Of a stretch of 64,000 nucleotides of DNA, positions 1-7,771 are shown piece by piece. A program made the position numbers and the translations under genes. The DNA comes from Kaistella yonginensis (GTDB lineage Bacteria; Bacteroidota; Bacteroidia; Flavobacteriales; Weeksellaceae). Within the stretch, counting starts at the first letter, position 1. Each line of letters begins with the position of its first letter. The DNA is taken from contig NZ_JAUFQB010000059.1 of NCBI RefSeq assembly GCF_030409525.1, positions 1 through 64,000 of the forward strand. Reading direction: 5' to 3'. Under the pieces are notes generated by a model. The model searched no databases, was not told the origin of the DNA, and was given only the letters and a program-made list of their open reading frames with translations.

Positions 1-13
1 TTAAAAATAGTAA

Positions 14-76
14 AAAAGTTATTTCCGAAAAATTTTTTTGAGCTTTAAGGGCTCAAAATTTTTCAGAATAACTTTT
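14..76. repeat. long imperfect inverted repeat, probable terminator
   Basis: The arms at 14-43 and 51-76 pair almost throughout, apart from an extra AT-run in the left arm, and enclose a 7-base loop. The GAGC/GCTC core is perfect. Both sides carry A/T runs, so a transcript in either direction would form a hairpin followed by U-rich sequence. It lies about 90 bases past the stop of the leftward gene at 165-578 and probably ends the transfer transcript. A recombination or protein-binding site is an alternative. Confidence 0.5.
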
Positions 77-164
77 CAACTTACACAGTTAGTGGGACAC
101 TACCGAAAAAACTGTAAATCTTTATTTGGTTTTGTTGCTCTTGCATTTTTTAAATTTTTAAAAA

Positions 165-578
165 TCAAATACTTTTATATTTGCCTGATTCATCATAATA
201 TAAATCAATTATGGAATCGATTACTAAACAGTCAATATAAACACCACACTGCAAGTAGAAATTTCTTACACTTTTAATTATTTCTGAAAACTCTTGTCTT
301 GTTAGATTTTCATAATATATTTTAAGGTATTTTAATTGTTTAATTTCTTCAATGTCTTTTACTTGCTTTGAGTTACCACCACAGATTGAAAATTCTTTAA
401 CATCCGACAAATTTCCAATCCTAAAGTATTCTTGTTCATAAAAAATATTTTCATGAGAACCTTCAATTTTTAACTTTTTATTATAAATCGAAAAAGTATT
501 CAGGAAATAGCAATAAAATTTATATTTTAGTTCATCACCTTTTGCTCGTAATATGGTTTGTTTAAGTTCGTTTTTCAT
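165..578 (-). CDS. hypothetical protein at the end of the transfer operon
   Basis: This 137-residue protein is not recognised. It is rich in Lys, Glu, Tyr and Ile and has no signal peptide, membrane segment or clear motif; one Cys pair region (ICGG) is present near the middle. It starts 15 bases after the stop of traN in the same direction and is followed by the hairpin at 14-76, so it is probably the last gene of the long leftward operon. In Bacteroides elements traO follows traN, but no resemblance to TraO can be seen here. It could be an accessory cargo gene. That it is coding is inferred from its length in AT-rich DNA and its operon position. Confidence 0.5.
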   Translation of the reverse strand: MKNELKQTILRAKGDELKYKFYCYFLNTFSIYNKKLKIEGSHENIFYEQEYFRIGNLSDVKEFSICGGNSKQVKDIEEIKQLKYLKIYYENLTRQEFSEIIKSVRNFYLQCGVYIDCLVIDSIIDLYYDESGKYKSI

Positions 579-593
579 TTTATCAATCTTAAA

Positions 594-1463
594 TTAAAAA
601 GTATCTGCGTTTAAAATATCTGAATATTTGACTTTCATTTCTATGGCTCTTCCGGACAATTGCTCTTCTATCAATCTTATTTTCATCACTTTGCTATTCG
701 GATAGGTGAATTTTTTGAAAACATAAATATTTCGGTAACTTTTCTTAAACTGTTTCTGGTTGTACAATTGATAAACTGGATGTAATGCAATGCTTTGATT
801 ATTCGTTGCCTTGTAAATCTTTTTATCTTCCACAGAAAATTTTAGTGCGTCGATATCATATCCTAAATTGGAAGAGTTTAGAAAAGTCATATCCAAAAAA
901 ATGTAATCGTTTACGACATACACATTGTTAATCTGCATGGTGAGTTTTAAACTTTTCACTTCTCTTATTGGATTTTTTATCTCCTTTTTACGCAAAATAT
1001 CAAGCGAAAATTTTTGCAATTCTGTGTTGGAGAAAGACATTTTTGGATATTCCAAAGGTTGCATATCCTCCGGCTGAATTTGAATGTTTGTAACCGCTTC
1101 TTTTTTATAATTGAGATAACTCACTTTGTATTGTGCCATAAAAGACTGACATACAACAGTTATTACTCCCAAATCATTCATATTTATTTTAGTGCCGATT
1201 TTGGTAGAATCTGATACTGAATTTTCGGTTATTTTTATTCTCGCAATGTTTTCGGCAGGTAAATCTCCTGTCAAGTTATTGGTGGATAAATCCACAAATT
1301 GAATAGGTTCTGGAGAAACTATATGCAGACTTACGCCTTTGGAAATTTCTAAAATTTTTAAATCTTCAACCCGCTTTTCAATAGTTTCGGTTTGTGAAAA
1401 AATGAAAATGGAGCAGAAAAGTGAAAGGACACTCAAAATGTTTTTTGTTAGTTTATTTGTCAT
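594..1463 (-). CDS. traN: conjugative transposon protein TraN (DUF4138-like)
   Basis: This 289-residue secreted protein starts with a signal peptide ending near FIFSQ (about residue 24), followed by a beta-rich periplasmic region. TraN of Bacteroidetes conjugative elements is a periplasmic/outer-membrane channel component thought to occupy the VirB9 position next to the VirB10-like TraM. The start overlaps the end of traM by 11 bases, indicating translational coupling. Length and position between traM and the operon end match the family. The C-terminal part, with 'NNVYVVNDYIFLDMTFLN' and 'YDIDALKFSVED', is the recognisable piece. No unusual residue was noticed. Confidence 0.8.
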   Translation of the reverse strand: MTNKLTKNILSVLSLFCSIFIFSQTETIEKRVEDLKILEISKGVSLHIVSPEPIQFVDLSTNNLTGDLPAENIARIKITENSVSDSTKIGTKINMNDLGVITVVCQSFMAQYKVSYLNYKKEAVTNIQIQPEDMQPLEYPKMSFSNTELQKFSLDILRKKEIKNPIREVKSLKLTMQINNVYVVNDYIFLDMTFLNSSNLGYDIDALKFSVEDKKIYKATNNQSIALHPVYQLYNQKQFKKSYRNIYVFKKFTYPNSKVMKIRLIEEQLSGRAIEMKVKYSDILNADTF

Positions 1464-2673
1464 TTTTGTTTTTATTTAGTTCTTTATCGTTGATTAAATA
1501 GATGTAGGAATTGTATTTTAGTTTCGCTTTATTTTGCCGAATCATGTTGGAAATTGTTTTTGAAGTGGAACTGAACAAACTGGAAAATAAACTTGTGAAA
1601 AAACTTTCTCCACTGCTATCCATTTGAGTTCCTTGTACAGAATTGCTTCCCATTTCGCGCAACATTTCCCGAAAATCGCTTTGTGGGACGTACAAACCTT
1701 GCATTCCGTCCATATCGAAAACAGAAAGATTCACTGGTAAAATATTTCCATCTTTTAAAATTGAAATAACATTGAGATTCACCCTTTGCATTGCAAATCC
1801 TGAAATCTGACCATACAAAATAGTTCCTTTATTGATTTTATGCTTACCAACATTGATGTCTTCCAATAATCGAAAGCGGATTCTACTACCTAAATATCCT
1901 TTGTTATTTTCATCGATAACCGCTTTTATGAAATTGTCATTGTTGGTTTTTGCTATGAAATTGAAACTTGGATTGAGGGATGATTTATCCACTTTTAAAG
2001 TCGTATTCAAAAATGCTTCTAACTTTTCTTTATTCTTTTTCAACTTATTTTCAGAAGCAAGTGCTGCTTGATATTCTGGATCTTTCGCTTTTTCCAAGGA
2101 ATCCATCATCAAAAATTGTTGTTTCAACATTTTTACTGGATCGGTTTCTTCTTGCTTTTTATTTGAACCAAATTGATTTTCTGATTTGGAATTATTGCTA
2201 TTGGAATTTCCACCACCTTGAGTATTTAGCATTCGTATCATTTCGGCGGAACGTTGAAAATCTTTTTCATCAGAATTTCTTTGTGAACCTTGTTTGTAGT
2301 AAGAATCATTTGCTGGATTTTTTCCTAATCCATTATTCAATCCTCTCATTATTTTCAATGAATCGATGTAGCGTTTTTGTTTATCATCCAAATTGTCGGA
2401 ATAATTTTGCAAACTGTCTTCATCGTTTTCAATTCCATCCAACATGGATCTACCGTCTCCTCTTTCAAATAAATCATCATAAGCTGCATTTTTCGACAGA
2501 ATAGAATCTTGCGTTTCTCCCAAATTGAGTGATAAATCCTGCGATTTTTCTTCCGTTTTATTATCTTTATTCAGATATTTCGTTCCTTGAAATCCTAAAA
2601 AAAGTACGATTGGCAAGAGAATTAGGGGAAATATGTACTTGGGTTGTTTAAAGTTTAATTTTTTAATGTCCAT
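1453..2673 (-). CDS. traM: conjugative transposon protein TraM (VirB10-like)
   Basis: This 406-residue inner-membrane-anchored protein has a short cytoplasmic tail, one membrane segment (about 13-31) and a long low-complexity, Asn/Ser/Gln-rich linker (about 40-200) that would span the periplasm. It ends in a conserved domain (about 230-350) containing GSRIRFRLLED, KGTILYGQISGF and LSVFDMDGMQGLYVP. These are the typical signatures of Bacteroidetes TraM, the VirB10-like core protein of the mating channel. It overlaps traN (11 bases) and the preceding traL-position gene (11 bases). The final 60 residues contain a Ser/Phe-rich stretch that could be amphipathic. Confidence 0.88.
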   Translation of the reverse strand: MDIKKLNFKQPKYIFPLILLPIVLFLGFQGTKYLNKDNKTEEKSQDLSLNLGETQDSILSKNAAYDDLFERGDGRSMLDGIENDEDSLQNYSDNLDDKQKRYIDSLKIMRGLNNGLGKNPANDSYYKQGSQRNSDEKDFQRSAEMIRMLNTQGGGNSNSNNSKSENQFGSNKKQEETDPVKMLKQQFLMMDSLEKAKDPEYQAALASENKLKKNKEKLEAFLNTTLKVDKSSLNPSFNFIAKTNNDNFIKAVIDENNKGYLGSRIRFRLLEDINVGKHKINKGTILYGQISGFAMQRVNLNVISILKDGNILPVNLSVFDMDGMQGLYVPQSDFREMLREMGSNSVQGTQMDSSGESFFTSLFSSLFSSTSKTISNMIRQNKAKLKYNSYIYLINDKELNKNKNDK

Positions 2674-3028
2674 TTTTTAAAGTTTGGTATTGATTGAACA
2701 AATATTCTATTCGCAGACTGTCGTTTTTTGTGAGCGGACCTTTTTCTCTTTTTGTTTTTAAAAGTTGCAGTTCTTTTACTACAGTCTCCATTTTCTTTTC
2801 AGTTTCATCCATTTTCGCTTTTACCTGATCACTTTCCGAATACATATTTGGAATATTATTTTTGGTAGAAATTTTTGGTGTGAAATAGAAATATTGAATG
2901 AAAATCAATCCAAATGATAGGGTTAATAGTAACATCACATATCCGTAAACCTTTTTGGGATGCTTTATCATCCATTCTTTTGATGAATAAAACTGTTCTT
3001 TCAGAAAATTGTATTTATTGATTAACAT
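2663..3028 (-). CDS. small membrane protein in the TraL position
   Basis: This 121-residue protein has a basic N-terminus, one membrane segment (about 27-48, 'VYGYVMLLLTLSFGLIFIQY') and a periplasmic coiled-coil-like tail (about 70-110). Small bitopic proteins between TraK and TraM are called TraL in Bacteroides elements. The position and topology fit, but no TraL sequence signature is visible, so the name is inferred from gene order. It overlaps traK by one base and traM by 11 bases and is certainly co-translated with them. Confidence 0.6.
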   Translation of the reverse strand: MLINKYNFLKEQFYSSKEWMIKHPKKVYGYVMLLLTLSFGLIFIQYFYFTPKISTKNNIPNMYSESDQVKAKMDETEKKMETVVKELQLLKTKREKGPLTKNDSLRIEYLFNQYQTLKNGH

Positions 3029-3642
3029 TAGTAATTCGATTTTGCTTTGTTAGAAATTTCGCTGTTATCTAAAATTCTCCAATTTCGAAGAAGTACACCG
3101 TGAGGATTATTTGGACTTCTGATCATATCCTCAAAATCTCCCTCAGTAATTAATTTTCTGATGATAAGTGAATTTTTTCGATTGATCATTTGCGTTCCGT
3201 AATAGATGAATTTTTTGTTGGGTAAATCCAATTTGATAGAATCATTTCGCACCGTTACCAAAGAGTTTCCTGAAATTATTTGATTGTAAAAACCTTTTTC
3301 TCTTAAATTGGTGTACTCCTTTTTTCCACTATCGTCAATCAAATACAGAGATTTTTCTACATTTTCCTTGATGTATCGATCATCTGGAGCAAGCGTAAAA
3401 AATAGGCGATGGAATAATTCAACTTGAGATTTGTATTCTACGGGTCGATTTAAAAGTTCATCGGTTTGTTTTACCAAAATCGGCACTCCATTATCAATGA
3501 CATACAGTGATTTTCGAGAATCTTCAATTAATTTGTAAGCAAACACAAATCCCACAATCACAATAATTACAGCAAAAAGTATGGATGCTAACGAAATCGT
3601 TTTATTGATTTTAATTTTTTGTTCTATGTTTTTTACGAGCAT
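3028..3642 (-). CDS. traK: conjugative transposon protein TraK (VirB8-like)
   Basis: This 204-residue bitopic protein has a short cytoplasmic N-terminus, one membrane helix (about 17-38) and a periplasmic domain. The sequence after the membrane helix (SLYVIDNGVPILVKQTDELLNRPVE, then HRLFFTLAPDDRYI) is the characteristic TraK region. TraK of Bacteroidetes elements resembles VirB8, the assembly factor that links the inner-membrane complex to the core channel. The gene lies between traJ and the traL-position gene, with a 35-base gap from traJ. Confidence 0.85.
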   Translation of the reverse strand: MLVKNIEQKIKINKTISLASILFAVIIVIVGFVFAYKLIEDSRKSLYVIDNGVPILVKQTDELLNRPVEYKSQVELFHRLFFTLAPDDRYIKENVEKSLYLIDDSGKKEYTNLREKGFYNQIISGNSLVTVRNDSIKLDLPNKKFIYYGTQMINRKNSLIIRKLITEGDFEDMIRSPNNPHGVLLRNWRILDNSEISNKAKSNY

Positions 3643-3677
3643 TTTATTTTTTAAATATTAGAAGTTAGATTTGAGAT

Positions 3678-4913
3678 TTATTTTTTATTCATTTTCGCTA
3701 CTGAACTCGCAATATTTCTTGCCGCATTTGCAACAGCAGATGAACCGCCAGAAGCTGCAACAGCTGCAGTTTTCCCTGCTGCTTTTCCTGCACTTGCAAC
3801 CGTTGCACCTGCTGCTTTTCCTTTGCTCATAATTCCTGCTCCACCTGCAGAAACAATTGAATCTGCAATAGATGGAACCATTAAAATTCCAATTCCTGTA
3901 ACGATGTAAGCTACTGCTGGAAATAAAGCAGTGTACATCATGCCACTATTTTGAACATAAACCCGAAGTGTTTCCATATCTGCAACGCCACCTGAATCAA
4001 TGATCAAAGCATATCTATCCAATTCCATTTGGTAACCAGACATAATTAATTGTTGACCGATATTAATTATGGTGTAAGTGATAAAAGTGTATAAATTGAT
4101 ATTGATAAATTTCGTCACCCAATTGCTAAATGAATTTTCAAATCCGGGTATTAGTGAAATTCCGACAGCAATCGGACCTAAAATAATTAAGATGTAACTC
4201 CAAATTTTCTGAATGAAAAATATGAGATAGGTGCAAACTCGAAGTATGGTTAAAGAAACTGCTTCGATGATTTCTGATAATGTTTTCTGAATTTTGAATT
4301 CCATTTTCATGTACCATTCTTTTGCAGGTGCTAATAATTTATCTACATCGATGTCATACCAACTGTCTTCAGCTTTATTTTCCAACTTATCCAAAGTTTC
4401 TTGTTTCGCTTCTTCTTCCGCTTGTTGCTTTATGAGAATTTCTAAAATTTGGTTTTGTTTTTTGAACCGCTCTACTCGTAAATCATTGGCATCCTGCTCA
4501 ATTTCTTGAAAAAGTGCAATTCCTGGTTCTGCTAAAGATTGTAGCGGATATTGTATCATAGAGGTAAATGCTCCCCAATACATTAAAATAAATGCAATAA
4601 TGGTTGGTCGAATCATTGGAGTAACTTCCCAAGGTCTTGCTCCTTCCTGCATCTGCCAACCTAAATATCCCATATAACATAGAGCACCGAAACCACCAAT
4701 TGCCTGTCCCAACATTACTGCTCCCGCAGATTGTGCTGCCATTGTGGTGTCTAATGTTGTAAATGCTTCCATAAACCATTTTTCAAAAGCACCATCTCCT
4801 TTTAGAAATTGTAAAAGTTTATTATAACTATCTGCATTATTGGTTTGTCCAAAGACAATTACTGGGAGAAAAATTAAACACAAGCATATTGTGAATGTTA
4901 GATATTTATTCAT
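3678..4913 (-). CDS. traJ: conjugative transposon protein TraJ (VirB6-like)
   Basis: This 411-residue polytopic membrane protein has a cleavable-looking signal (about 1-23), membrane segments around 65-80, 100-120, 210-260, 270-295 and 325-350, and an Ala/Gly/Lys-rich cytoplasmic-looking tail (about 350-411). 'GWQMQEGARPWEVTPMIRPTIIAFILMYWGAF' is typical of Bacteroidetes TraJ, the VirB6-like inner-membrane pore component. The loop at about 140-190 is highly charged. It is preceded by a secreted protein gene with only 3 bases between them. Confidence 0.82.
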   Translation of the reverse strand: MNKYLTFTICLCLIFLPVIVFGQTNNADSYNKLLQFLKGDGAFEKWFMEAFTTLDTTMAAQSAGAVMLGQAIGGFGALCYMGYLGWQMQEGARPWEVTPMIRPTIIAFILMYWGAFTSMIQYPLQSLAEPGIALFQEIEQDANDLRVERFKKQNQILEILIKQQAEEEAKQETLDKLENKAEDSWYDIDVDKLLAPAKEWYMKMEFKIQKTLSEIIEAVSLTILRVCTYLIFFIQKIWSYILIILGPIAVGISLIPGFENSFSNWVTKFININLYTFITYTIINIGQQLIMSGYQMELDRYALIIDSGGVADMETLRVYVQNSGMMYTALFPAVAYIVTGIGILMVPSIADSIVSAGGAGIMSKGKAAGATVASAGKAAGKTAAVAASGGSSAVANAARNIASSVAKMNKK

Positions 4914-4916
4914 CTT

Positions 4917-5738
4917 TTAAAATTTATTTTTATAAGCAATCATTACTTCATGAACGATGGTAACATCATTGGGTTCCCAATAGGGTTCTATATCTATTTT
5001 TGATTTTGAGAGTAGCTTTTTGTAATCCAGAAAAAGGGTGTTCTTTTGGTCAAATGCTCTAATTTGTTGATTAAATTTCCGCCAACCAATCAAAGTTTCG
5101 TGGTACATCAAAAATCTTTTTCCGCGAGGCATATCCAATGTTCGGGAGTTTTTGTATTTGTCTTTTAGTAAATCCAATTCTTTTTTTAAGTGAGCAATTC
5201 CACCATTAGCAAGCATATTTTGATAGGTTTTATCATCTTTCAATTGCCATTCAAAATAATTTTGAGGATTTTCTGAAAATAGATTTAAAGGTTTTAGCAT
5301 TTTTTTATAATACAACAACCAAAGTGGGTCTGCTTCTACAGTTGCGGATGTCCAATGCGCTAGATCTTGAACATTTCTGGTGTGTAAAGAATCTACTTGT
5401 AACTTGATTTTCTCTGCTTCTGCTCGTTGAAATTCTAATTCTACCAATCTTTGAACTTCTAACCCTGTTGGTTTTAATGGACGAATATCGGCTCCATTTT
5501 TATAATCTTGATTTTTGCTCGGCGACAACCAACCCCAAACTGTAGCGTAAGCGAAATTGGTCTGGATTCCTAATGTGTATTTTGGATAGGGACGAAAGTC
5601 TCCCCAAGATTCAAACACCATTCTTTTTTGGTGTGCAACTATTGATGGATCATTCAATTTTTTGACTTGCCCAAAACTGAAGATTACACAAAAGATTGCA
5701 GGTAAAAGAAATATTATTTTGTAAAAATGTTTTTTCAT
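4917..5738 (-). CDS. secreted protein of the transfer operon, function unknown
   Basis: This 273-residue protein starts with a signal peptide (about 1-23, ending FSFGQ) and continues as a soluble, helix-rich, Trp/Tyr-rich periplasmic protein with many charged residues. No family is recognised with confidence. It lies between the TraI-position paralogues and traJ in a tightly packed operon, so a structural or accessory role in the mating apparatus is likely. The region 'GDFRPYPKYTLGIQTNFAYATVWGWL' looks conserved-protein-like and could be used as a search seed. It could be a lineage-specific VirB5-like or core-complex subunit. Confidence 0.65.
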   Translation of the reverse strand: MKKHFYKIIFLLPAIFCVIFSFGQVKKLNDPSIVAHQKRMVFESWGDFRPYPKYTLGIQTNFAYATVWGWLSPSKNQDYKNGADIRPLKPTGLEVQRLVELEFQRAEAEKIKLQVDSLHTRNVQDLAHWTSATVEADPLWLLYYKKMLKPLNLFSENPQNYFEWQLKDDKTYQNMLANGGIAHLKKELDLLKDKYKNSRTLDMPRGKRFLMYHETLIGWRKFNQQIRAFDQKNTLFLDYKKLLSKSKIDIEPYWEPNDVTIVHEVMIAYKNKF

Positions 5739-5745
5739 GAGCCTA

Positions 5746-6414
5746 TTAATTAAAAATGAATTGGTAATTCTGCATAATGTTTTTTACAATTGCTCTATCT
5801 AAATTGACGTAAGTATTGATGGTCGGAATCTGATAGATGTAGGGAATTTTTCTTGCGTTTTTCAGTCTAATTCGGATGCAAACCAAATAACCATTGATCA
5901 TATTTGCTCTGGTAGATAGTTTTTGAATCACCGCTTGTCTGTCAAATGGATCCATTAAAAAATCTGCATCTTCACGTAAAATATCATTAACCAATTCCGT
6001 TTGCATTTTGATAAGTTCTTGTGTTGCTGCGATGTAATATCTGTTCAAAAGAATAGCATATTGAGGATTCTGTGCTGTGAGAGAAAGTACTTCATTGGCG
6101 TTTTGTCCAATTTGAACAAAAGTGTTTGAGAGGTAATACAACTGTTTTCCCTGTTTGATGGCTGCATTTACATTGGTCAATTTTTCATAGATGAATTTTT
6201 GAATTGCCACAACTTGAGCGATTTTTTGATTGACATCTTCATATAATTTCTTCTGTTTTTCGTAAGAATTTAAAAAGGATTCATTACTCGCCAATCTTAC
6301 CGCTTGATTTTTGGTTATTTGAGCCAATAATTGATCGTTTAATACCACAGTTTGTCCTTTTACAGAGAGCATTCCTGCAAAAATTGATATTAAAATAATG
6401 GTCATCATTCTCAT
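5746..6414 (-). CDS. secreted TraI-position protein, third of three paralogues
   Basis: This 222-residue protein has a signal peptide (about 1-20) and is mostly alpha-helical. The C-terminus (YVNLDRAIVKNIMQNYQFIFN) matches the end of the protein at 7115-7771 (YINTDMSIVENIMWTYKNRF), and both share the order signal - 'Q' rich helix - 'LTxxNPQY' - 'IRLK/NIER' - terminal motif. In Bacteroides elements traH/traI lie here, and TraI-like proteins are compared with VirB5/TrbJ minor pilus-tip or periplasmic proteins. That role is inference. The next gene (273 residues) starts 7 bases after the stop. Confidence 0.65.
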   Translation of the reverse strand: MRMMTIILISIFAGMLSVKGQTVVLNDQLLAQITKNQAVRLASNESFLNSYEKQKKLYEDVNQKIAQVVAIQKFIYEKLTNVNAAIKQGKQLYYLSNTFVQIGQNANEVLSLTAQNPQYAILLNRYYIAATQELIKMQTELVNDILREDADFLMDPFDRQAVIQKLSTRANMINGYLVCIRIRLKNARKIPYIYQIPTINTYVNLDRAIVKNIMQNYQFIFN

Positions 6415-6424
6415 TTGGTTTGTT

Positions 6425-7099
6425 TTAAAACTGACTTAAAATCTGATTTACTATCTGCTTATCTTTATTGATGTAATTGAGTACCACAAACTTTGTCCAT
6501 TCTACTTTTCTCTTTATATCACGTACTTTCATCAACATAAAAAGGGAATCTCTCCTCAAATTGCTAACTTCTCCTAAAGCATACTCCAAAAGAATTTTTC
6601 TTTCTGCTTTTTCCATTTGATTAATTGCTCCGTATGAAATCACAATTCCGGTTAAAAGTTGTACTACCATTTTCATATCTTCTACAAACTTGATTTGTGA
6701 GGGAAGTACAACTACTAATGAATAGGGTGCAGTTTGGATTTCATCAATTATTTTTGATTGAATATCTGCGATCTTTTGACTTTCTAAAAAAATAGCGTAA
6801 CCTGTTGGAATTGCCTGCATTGCAAAATCCACAATTCTTAATCTATCCTGAATTTTGGTAGTGGTTTCTTTAAATTTCTCCCACTGCTTTTTGTTGACTA
6901 CTTCTGTTGCAAGATTTTGATCTTGCCAATTCTTCATACTTTTCTGCCTTTCATTTTCTTCCATGGTATTCCGAATCTCCTGATTCATCATCGGAAAGGA
7001 AACGTTTTCCTTTTCCCAAGGTGGAGTTGCACTACCACCAGAAGAAGTAATCACAAAATAAACTGCAAGGAAAAAAATTGATAAAAACAGTTTTCTCAT
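6425..7099 (-). CDS. secreted TraI-position protein, second of three paralogues
   Basis: This 224-residue protein carries a signal peptide (about 1-24), a Pro/Trp-containing linker and a helical body. It is the most diverged of the three neighbours, but it ends with the same kind of motif (VLNYINKDKQIVNQILSQF) and has the same length. A VirB5-like periplasmic or pilus-associated role is inferred from position only. Gaps to the flanking paralogues are 10 and 15 bases. Confidence 0.62.
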   Translation of the reverse strand: MRKLFLSIFFLAVYFVITSSGGSATPPWEKENVSFPMMNQEIRNTMEENERQKSMKNWQDQNLATEVVNKKQWEKFKETTTKIQDRLRIVDFAMQAIPTGYAIFLESQKIADIQSKIIDEIQTAPYSLVVVLPSQIKFVEDMKMVVQLLTGIVISYGAINQMEKAERKILLEYALGEVSNLRRDSLFMLMKVRDIKRKVEWTKFVVLNYINKDKQIVNQILSQF

Positions 7100-7114
7100 T
7101 TGAACATTTTTAGT

Positions 7115-7771
7115 CTAAAATCTATTTTTATAAGTCCACATGATATTTTCTACAATGCTCATATCCGTATTGATGTATCCTTGAAAAGGATTGATAGATT
7201 GAAACCAACCTAGTCTAATTGCTCTTTCAATGTTTAATTTTGTAGCGAGTAACCAAATTTTTAGCATCGTCACATTCTGCGAAACTGAAAACAAAAGTTT
7301 GTAGCGATCTCCTGCAGTTGCAAGGTTTAATTCTCCTGGTTTCAATAAATCTGTAACATCGGTTGTTAATTTTATCACTTGTTCATAGGCTTTTTGCGTT
7401 GCTTTTACTCCGAAAACAGAATATTGTGGTTTGTTGCTTGTCAACGTCAAAATATCACTGGAATATTGAAGACAACGGTCTAATTCGCTGTAAATAGTAA
7501 CTACTTGAACTCCATTTTTTAACGTTCCAGAAACTTCATTCAAACCTTTCAGTACTTTATTTTGAATGTCATTGGCAACAGTCATTTGTGTTGCAACCCA
7601 TGTTTGGGCTTGTTGAAGTTTCGTTTGTTGCTCAATGGTTTTTTCCTGTTGATTTTCCAGATTATCGGAATATAATTTCAAAGCCAATGTTGTGGTCACA
7701 TCGATGTAGGTATTTTGCGCAAAAGCAAAACTTCCTGCAAGAATCATCAGTGAAATGCTAAACTTTTTCAT
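7115..7771 (-). CDS. secreted TraI-position protein, first of three paralogues
   Basis: This 218-residue secreted protein (signal about 1-18, ending FAFAQ) has a Gln-rich helical segment (QQEKTIEQQTKLQQAQ) typical of VirB5/TrbJ-like coiled coils. Its start overlaps the end of traG by 14 bases. It is clearly related to the protein at 5746-6414 over the last 60 residues. It is probably a periplasmic mating-channel or pilus component, but the biochemical role is not shown by the sequence. Confidence 0.65.
   Translation of the reverse strand: MKKFSISLMILAGSFAFAQNTYIDVTTTLALKLYSDNLENQQEKTIEQQTKLQQAQTWVATQMTVANDIQNKVLKGLNEVSGTLKNGVQVVTIYSELDRCLQYSSDILTLTSNKPQYSVFGVKATQKAYEQVIKLTTDVTDLLKPGELNLATAGDRYKLLFSVSQNVTMLKIWLLATKLNIERAIRLGWFQSINPFQGYINTDMSIVENIMWTYKNRF

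Noticed and set aside
1980-2504. 174-codon frame opposite traM
   Set aside because: Phe/Leu/Ser-rich mirror of the traM low-complexity region; traM itself is clearly conserved.
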